A stretch of 64,000 bases of DNA from a bacterium. GTDB taxonomy: Bacteria; Bacillota; Bacilli; Lactobacillales; Streptococcaceae. The position numbers and the translations under genes are program-made. Location of the stretch: positions 124,001 through 188,000 of the forward strand of contig CAJNCF010000003.1 of the NCBI GenBank assembly GCA_905221195.1, written 5' to 3'. The notes beneath the pieces are model-generated. The model was not told the DNA's origin and searched no databases. It saw nothing but the letters and a program-made list of their open reading frames with translations. Positions 59,718 through 64,000 of this stretch are shown here, one piece after another; within the stretch, counting starts at the first letter, position 1, and each line of letters opens with the position of its first letter.

Positions 59718-60137
59718 TTAGTGACCCGTTTTCTGTCTTTTATCCTCTAAGGCTTGATTAATTCGTTGGGTGAGTTTGTGAGTTTGCCAGACTTGATACA
59801 ACCATATCAATCCATAAATTAACAAGAAAAAGAACCAAAGCAAGGGACTCCACAAGGCTGAACCCCAACCAAAAAATAGAGAGGTCAATACTAAAATAGT
59901 AGCTGTCACTAATAAATGAACTCCTACACGTATACTAAAAGCAAGAAACTCTAGCTTTTCAAGTATTAAAGTCAATACCCCCATAATTCCACCCATTAAA
60001 AACAGAGCTAGAATATTTTTTGTTATTGGTTCAGGATAGGTAATACCTGGATAAAACTGAGTCAACACCATCATACTCAAATAAAAGAAGGAAGCCGTAC
60101 GCATTCCCGATACAAAATAATCAATTAATCGTTTCAT
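59718..60137 (-). CDS. DUF3021 membrane protein paired with a LytTR regulator
   Basis: 139 residues with four membrane helices (about 15-35, 42-60, 70-92, 97-117) and a charged tail ending QALEDKRQKTGH. DUF3021 proteins are nearly always encoded beside LytTR regulators, here with a 9-bp gap, and act as their membrane partner. It is last in the operon ATPase-permease-LytTR-DUF3021. Confidence 0.83.
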   Translation of the reverse strand: MKRLIDYFVSGMRTASFFYLSMMVLTQFYPGITYPEPITKNILALFLMGGIMGVLTLILEKLEFLAFSIRVGVHLLVTATILVLTSLFFGWGSALWSPLLWFFFLLIYGLIWLYQVWQTHKLTQRINQALEDKRQKTGH

Positions 60138-60146
60138 GATTTTCTC

Positions 60147-60602
60147 CTATAAACCTAGATAATTCATTAAGGACTTAACGTATTTCCGACTCACACTAGA
60201 TTTGATGCCCCGAGTCATTTTAGCCATCATGTTCCCTGAAAAGCTATCCGATAATGACTCTAAATGATCAATGTTTATAATTGAATGGCGCGATATCTGT
60301 ATAAAGTTACGCCGATTAATCCGATTCTGAAAGTTTATCAATGTTTCCTTAGTTTTATAAATCCCATCTACCGTATAAATGGTTAATAAATTTTTGTCAA
60401 TATCAGCTAGAATAAGATCCTCAATCTTCACCATGACCAGATGATCATCCGTTCGAATAGGAATGACCACCTGATTGGTCGTTGAAAATTGTTCTAAATA
60501 CTCCATGACTTCCCTTGCTTGGTCGGTTAACTGAGCTGCCTGAATTACAATATGTGGGTCCTTTTCTGAAAACTCTGCCTTCATTTCAAAACGAATCTTC
60601 AT
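60147..60602 (-). CDS. LytTR-family DNA-binding regulator
   Basis: 151 residues, no receiver domain. LytTR domain at about 55-150, with EDLILADIDKNLLTIYTVDG and FIQISRHSIINIDHLESL. It shares its layout with the regulator at 14095-14541, including the N-terminal AAQLTDQA-like segment (AATLTDEI there). It probably controls its own operon through the repeats at 62395-62424, with DUF3021 as the restraint. Confidence 0.88.
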   Translation of the reverse strand: MKIRFEMKAEFSEKDPHIVIQAAQLTDQAREVMEYLEQFSTTNQVVIPIRTDDHLVMVKIEDLILADIDKNLLTIYTVDGIYKTKETLINFQNRINRRNFIQISRHSIINIDHLESLSDSFSGNMMAKMTRGIKSSVSRKYVKSLMNYLGL

Positions 60603-60620
60603 TTTTTCTCCAATATACTT

Positions 60621-61463
60621 TTATTTTCTCTTGCTAAATACTTTAACAAATAAAAGCCAAAGAAGAATAGCGACGAGACTGATAATAACCACTATAAAGT
60701 ATGTCTCTTCCTTTGTCAATAGTTCTTGCCAGTTGATTTGGATTCCCATTTTTTCTTGAAATTCCTTTAACAATCTGCTATTTCCTGTAAATGCGGTCTC
60801 TAATGGTTCTTTCATTAAAATTTGTCGATAAAGAGAAGCAATATAAGTTGCAGGGGTACACTTCATGATAATCTGTGCAAAATCAGGTAAAACTCCAATA
60901 GGGACATAAGTTCCTACTAAAAATCCAGAAGCAGTTCCCACTATAGTTGCCAGTTTGCCAAGACTATCTACAGATTGAAAACGATAAATCAAGAGAATAT
61001 TTATCAAACTTGAAAGCAGACTACTTAACAACATAATCAAAGCAATTTCCGGTAAATGACTGATAACTGGACTTTCTTTAAAATAAAGCCCCATAACAGC
61101 AAACATAAACACCTGCATGACAAAAGAGATGGCAATACTACTGATTAGATAGGACACCTGTAAACCCCAGCTACCTAAATCTGTCAAGAAGAGATCTTGA
61201 TCCACTTGTTTTTCACGATCCTGTACCATTTGTGTAAGAGCCGTAAAACTGGTTGTAATCCCAGTCACAGCCAAGGTCCCACCCATCAGCCAGTTATTTA
61301 AAAGGTTCGTATTATCAGGGAGTTGGGACCAAGCATCCGTCAAGTTCTTCTGCAAAAAAATAATATAAAGGAGGAAGGAAATCAATGCCCCCAATAATGA
61401 GAAAAATACTCCTGAACGATTACGAAAATATAAGATAAAATTCCGTTTCAATAAAGCTAACAT
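60621..61463 (-). CDS. ABC-2 type exporter permease
   Basis: 280 residues, six membrane helices, ABC-2 membrane fold (start LKRNFILYFRNRSGVFFSLL; conserved GTYVPIGVLPDFAQIIMKCTPATY). It overlaps the ATPase stop by 1 bp. It forms an exporter with the preceding ATPase; cargo unknown, but such LytTR-linked exporters are often tied to peptide or antibiotic resistance. Confidence 0.88.
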   Translation of the reverse strand: MLALLKRNFILYFRNRSGVFFSLLGALISFLLYIIFLQKNLTDAWSQLPDNTNLLNNWLMGGTLAVTGITTSFTALTQMVQDREKQVDQDLFLTDLGSWGLQVSYLISSIAISFVMQVFMFAVMGLYFKESPVISHLPEIALIMLLSSLLSSLINILLIYRFQSVDSLGKLATIVGTASGFLVGTYVPIGVLPDFAQIIMKCTPATYIASLYRQILMKEPLETAFTGNSRLLKEFQEKMGIQINWQELLTKEETYFIVVIISLVAILLWLLFVKVFSKRK

Positions 61464-62329
61464 TAGCGAACCTCTCTTCCTGTAAGTGCAATAAAGGCAT
61501 CATCCATGGTACCTGGGCGAAACTCAAAAGAGTCAATTTCTTCTCGTACTTTTGCCAAATATTCAATAGCTTCCAGTGATGTCCTTGGATAAAAAAGATA
61601 TACCAACTCATTTTCTTCCTTTACTGTCATTCCAGTCTGTAGCAACTTTTCTAAATCCTTCATTTCTTTAAAACGAATTTTTAGAATATTAGATGCATAC
61701 TGACTTTTAATAGCCGTCGCAGAACCTTGCGCAATCACTTTCCCATGATCAACGATATAAATCTGATCCGCTTCATCCGCTTCATCCAGATAATGAGTCG
61801 TTAAGATAATAGTCAGCCCTTCATCCTTTTGTAGTCGAGACAGTAAATCCCAAATAACTTTGCGAGTCTGAATATCTAGACCTGTCGTTGGTTCATCTAA
61901 GAAAAGAATATCTGGCTGTGAAAGAAGAGCACGCGCAATATCAACCCTACGTTTTTGCCCACCTGACAAAGTCCCATATAGTTGCTTCTGGAAAGCAGTT
62001 AAACCCAGTTGATGGATCAAATCATCCACACGACTTGCTGCAATCTCCTTATACTGTTGAGCACGAATCGTAAGATTTTCTCTAACCGTCAACATCTCAT
62101 CCAGTACACTAGCTTGAAAAACTACTCCGATTTTCGTATTTGGCGCATATCGAATCTGACCTTTTGTCGGCTTTTTCAAACCGATTAACATGGAAATGGT
62201 GGTTGATTTTCCTGCACCATTGGGACCTAAAATAGCATTAAAACTCCCTTTTTCAAACTCTAACTGAATATCGTCAACAGCCATATAATCGCCGTACCGT
62301 TTAGTCAAATGTTTAGCTTGTAAAATCAT
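61463..62329 (-). CDS. ABC exporter ATP-binding protein
   Basis: 288 residues. Walker A GPNGAGKST near 35-43, signature LSGGQKRRVDIARAL, Walker B ILFLDEPTTGLD, switch His in LTTHYLDEADEAD. The C-terminal extension (about 215-288) is typical of CcmA/DrrA-type ATPases. First gene of the LytTR-regulated operon. Confidence 0.92.
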   Translation of the reverse strand: MILQAKHLTKRYGDYMAVDDIQLEFEKGSFNAILGPNGAGKSTTISMLIGLKKPTKGQIRYAPNTKIGVVFQASVLDEMLTVRENLTIRAQQYKEIAASRVDDLIHQLGLTAFQKQLYGTLSGGQKRRVDIARALLSQPDILFLDEPTTGLDIQTRKVIWDLLSRLQKDEGLTIILTTHYLDEADEADQIYIVDHGKVIAQGSATAIKSQYASNILKIRFKEMKDLEKLLQTGMTVKEENELVYLFYPRTSLEAIEYLAKVREEIDSFEFRPGTMDDAFIALTGREVR

Positions 62330-62355
62330 ATTTAGTTCCTCCTCTTTACCTCACC

Positions 62356-62424
62356 AGTTTAACAAAAAGAATGAAAGAAAAATCGACTTTTGAGATAAGT
62401 GGTTAAAATGAGAGGTTAAGTGGT
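62356..62424 (-). promoter_or_regulatory. LytTR operator and promoter of the ABC-LytTR-DUF3021 operon
   Basis: Minus-strand repeats ACCACTTAA (complement 62416-62424) and ACCACTTAT (complement 62395-62403), 21 bp apart, then 33 bp to a -10-like TAAACT (complement 62356-62361). Same repeat and spacing as at 14562-14630. Confidence 0.65.
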
Positions 62425-62446
62425 GAGATGATTAGAGTTAAGTTAA

Positions 62447-62754
62447 AGTAGAGAAAGCTACAGCCATTTTTCTCCTACCGAATTGCTAAATGAAGCTTAA
62501 AAACACTTACAAGAACATATTATATTTTTAAATATGCGCTATAAAAGAGATGTTTTACCGCATCTGGCCGAAAAATTCAAGAATCGGTAGTATTATTCTC
62601 GCCAAATCAAACAATAAAAAATTAACTAGAAATCATGACACACAATCCCTTCTATCAAAATCAAACTGCTGAATATAATATGATTGAATTTGAAGCAAGT
62701 AAGTATTGTCCTGAATTTGAAACTTCCATTAGCCAAATTTTTGACGCCAAGTAA
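62447..62754 (+). pseudogene. Broken relic gene upstream of the BAAT gene
   Basis: Protein-like plus-strand fragments: ESYSHFSPTELLNEA, a stop, KHLQEHIIFLNMRYKRDVLP and following residues to a stop at 62590, YYSRQIKQ, then after a frame shift a 39-residue open stretch from ATG 62635 (MTHNPFYQNQTAEYNMIEFE, ending SISQIFDAK). One decayed gene explains all of them. I do not recognise the family. The rest of 62755-62999 holds only a terminator. Confidence 0.45.
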
Positions 62755-62802
62755 ATCTATTAAGAAATAATATATAAAAAGAATTTTCAATACAAGCAAA
62801 AA

Positions 62803-62830
62803 ACAGCTCTTTCTATCCGAGAAGAGCTGT
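62803..62830. terminator. Bidirectional terminator
   Basis: ACAGCTCTT/AAGAGCTGT stem with TTTTTTG on the minus strand and TCTATTTT on the plus strand. It can end the BAAT gene transcript from the right. Confidence 0.75.
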
Positions 62831-62999
62831 TCTATTTTATGAAAGAGAAAGTCACTAGTAACTCTTGTACTTCTCTATACGTTTTTACTGTTTGAGTTCA
62901 AATTTCTCTTGTTTGAACAATTGCTTTTGTAGACTGGACTACCAACCAGAACTGTGTTTTTATCTTAGTTGGGACTATTATAGTACGGTTCAGCACTAT

Positions 63000-64000
63000 C
63001 TACAAATTTTTCAGATGTGTATCAAAAAAATTTATCGTAGCAAACCAAGAGTCTACACTTTCTTTCATTAATAAGCACCAATCTTTTCGATAACGATGAT
63101 TCGGTTGATAAGCAACCGTCAACATATGCCCTGTTTCATGGTATTTTTTAAACAAAATGGATTCCCCTTTATAATTTGAAATGATATCATCTATCGCAGA
63201 TGATGCATTCCATATTTCATCAACATCGCTTCCTAGTAATAATAAAGGAGAGGAAATTTTACTCACATCAATCTGGGCCCTACTATCTTCAGGAATATGT
63301 TTTCCAAAAAACTTGTTTAACAAATAATTTCCTAACTGAAATTTTTGATAAGGAAGTTCCTTTTGTAAATACGTCCAAGAAGATGAATGAGAGTTGAGTT
63401 TTCCTTTTATTCCCTCAAATATTACATTTGAGGGGGAATTGAGTACCAAACATCGCACATCTTCCAAAATACTTTGTCCAGCCAGAACAAGCTCTGCTCC
63501 TTTAGAGCGACCATATATTCCTATTTTTGTATTATCAACTTGAGGATGATGATATAGAAAATCTTTCGCCTCCTCCAGACATTCTATTGGAATTCGTTCT
63601 AAATTTTGGGATAATCCCTCTAAACCAAAATAAGCTATCGCAAGACAAATATAGCCTCTTGAAGATAAAAGTTGGGCAATATTCTGAGCTTTTTCAATTC
63701 TTCCCTCACTACCACTAACAATAATCACGGCTGGCGCCCTTCTTAACTTTTCATCATAAAATAATCGACCTTGAAAATGCTTGTCATAGATATCTTGATA
63801 TCTTACTCCTAGATTCATATAACGCCTTACGAAACTTTGCTCTGCGATCACATCTTTCCCCATCTTTATTTTAATTTCAACACCAAAACAATCTCGTAAT
63901 GGAATTCTGTCAAGAGAACTCGGTAATCTCCTTTTCCTATTCTTCAACGGTTTCGCATTAAAGAATAAGCCCATTTCTGAAACCCCTTTATAAGATCCCG
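63000..64000 (-). CDS. Acyl-CoA thioester hydrolase / BAAT-type alpha/beta hydrolase, N-terminus outside window
   Basis: Open to the window's right edge with no in-frame stop. The bases before the first ATG read GSYKGVSE, which continues the conserved BAAT N-terminal domain, so the apparent start MGLFFNAKPLKN is internal and the gene is truncated by the window. Visible: end of the N-terminal beta domain, then the alpha/beta hydrolase domain with nucleophile Ser in GIYGRSKGAE, acid Asp in LLLGSDVDEIW and His in HETGHML. It probably hydrolyses acyl-CoA or transfers acyl groups to an amine; the natural substrate in streptococci is unknown. Confidence 0.85.
   Translation of the reverse strand, partial: GSYKGVSEMGLFFNAKPLKNRKRRLPSSLDRIPLRDCFGVEIKIKMGKDVIAEQSFVRRYMNLGVRYQDIYDKHFQGRLFYDEKLRRAPAVIIVSGSEGRIEKAQNIAQLLSSRGYICLAIAYFGLEGLSQNLERIPIECLEEAKDFLYHHPQVDNTKIGIYGRSKGAELVLAGQSILEDVRCLVLNSPSNVIFEGIKGKLNSHSSSWTYLQKELPYQKFQLGNYLLNKFFGKHIPEDSRAQIDVSKISSPLLLLGSDVDEIWNASSAIDDIISNYKGESILFKKYHETGHMLTVAYQPNHRYRKDWCLLMKESVDSWFATINFFDTHLKNL

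Noticed and set aside
62865..63071. 68-codon plus-strand ORF between the relic gene and BAAT
   Set aside because: No ribosome site, AT-biased random composition, and it runs into the antisense of the BAAT gene.

Overview
The window is a low-GC Firmicute chromosome segment that reads as a Mitis-group Streptococcus (S. mitis/oralis type). Supporting signs are a BOX repeat, CiaR-type csRNA genes, a ComX cin-box upstream of cinA-recA-dinF, a YSIRK/LPXTG pullulanase, and protein sequences very close to those I remember from pneumococcus. It is probably not S. pneumoniae itself: dinF is followed by yebC rather than the lytA autolysin gene, and several blocks are joined differently from the pneumococcal order I recall. 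Almost every gene is on the minus strand. The plus-strand exceptions are an amino-acid ABC transporter (2.6-5.0 kb), an Mga-like regulator, the pullulanase, and a 30-codon toxin.

Region by region. 0-5 kb: start of uppP, a DUF2207 membrane protein and a binding-protein/permease fusion with its ATPase. 5-11 kb: a small HTH-like protein, an AT-rich stretch with a relic gene and a tiny promoter-driven ORF, then ilvA, ilvC and ilvBN behind a CodY-like box. 10.9-13.3 kb: fakA-like kinase, asp23-like gene, rpmB. 13.4-15.2 kb: LytTR regulator plus LiaF-like membrane protein, then a PAP2 phosphatase. 15.2-19.3 kb: marR plus a heterodimeric ABC exporter with three operator palindromes. 19.4-27.7 kb: BOX element, yebC, dinF, recA, cinA, an LCP-family gene, a GNAT, tsaE, a membrane protein, ndk. 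27.8-35.4 kb: rpoC and rpoB with a long leader. 35.6-41.1 kb: Mga-like regulator and pullulanase. 41.1-46.5 kb: a seven-gene accessory operon (polar amino-acid ABC transporter, two zinc-motif URO-D-fold methyltransferases, a small anchored Cys protein). 46.7-56.1 kb: LLM oxidoreductase, glmS, bglA, proS, frameshifted eep, cdsA, uppS. 56.1-58.9 kb: an RNA-rich segment with three csRNA genes, ruvB, a nucleotidyltransferase gene and a complete Fst/par type I toxin-antitoxin locus. 58.9-64 kb: GNAT, DUF3021-LytTR-ABC operon, a relic gene and a BAAT-type thioesterase/acyltransferase cut by the window edge.

How the parts connect. Envelope lipid metabolism is well represented (uppP, uppS, cdsA, eep, an LCP-family ligase). 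Carbon and amino-sugar control is visible as a cre-overlapped pullulanase promoter and NagR-like sites around the glmS promoter. Two separate LytTR operons carry the same operator, 9-bp repeats 21 bp apart and 33 bp from the -10, which suggests a shared regulatory code. The least explained parts are the methyltransferase/ABC operon, the csRNA/toxin segment, and the single-base frameshift in the eep intramembrane protease gene.
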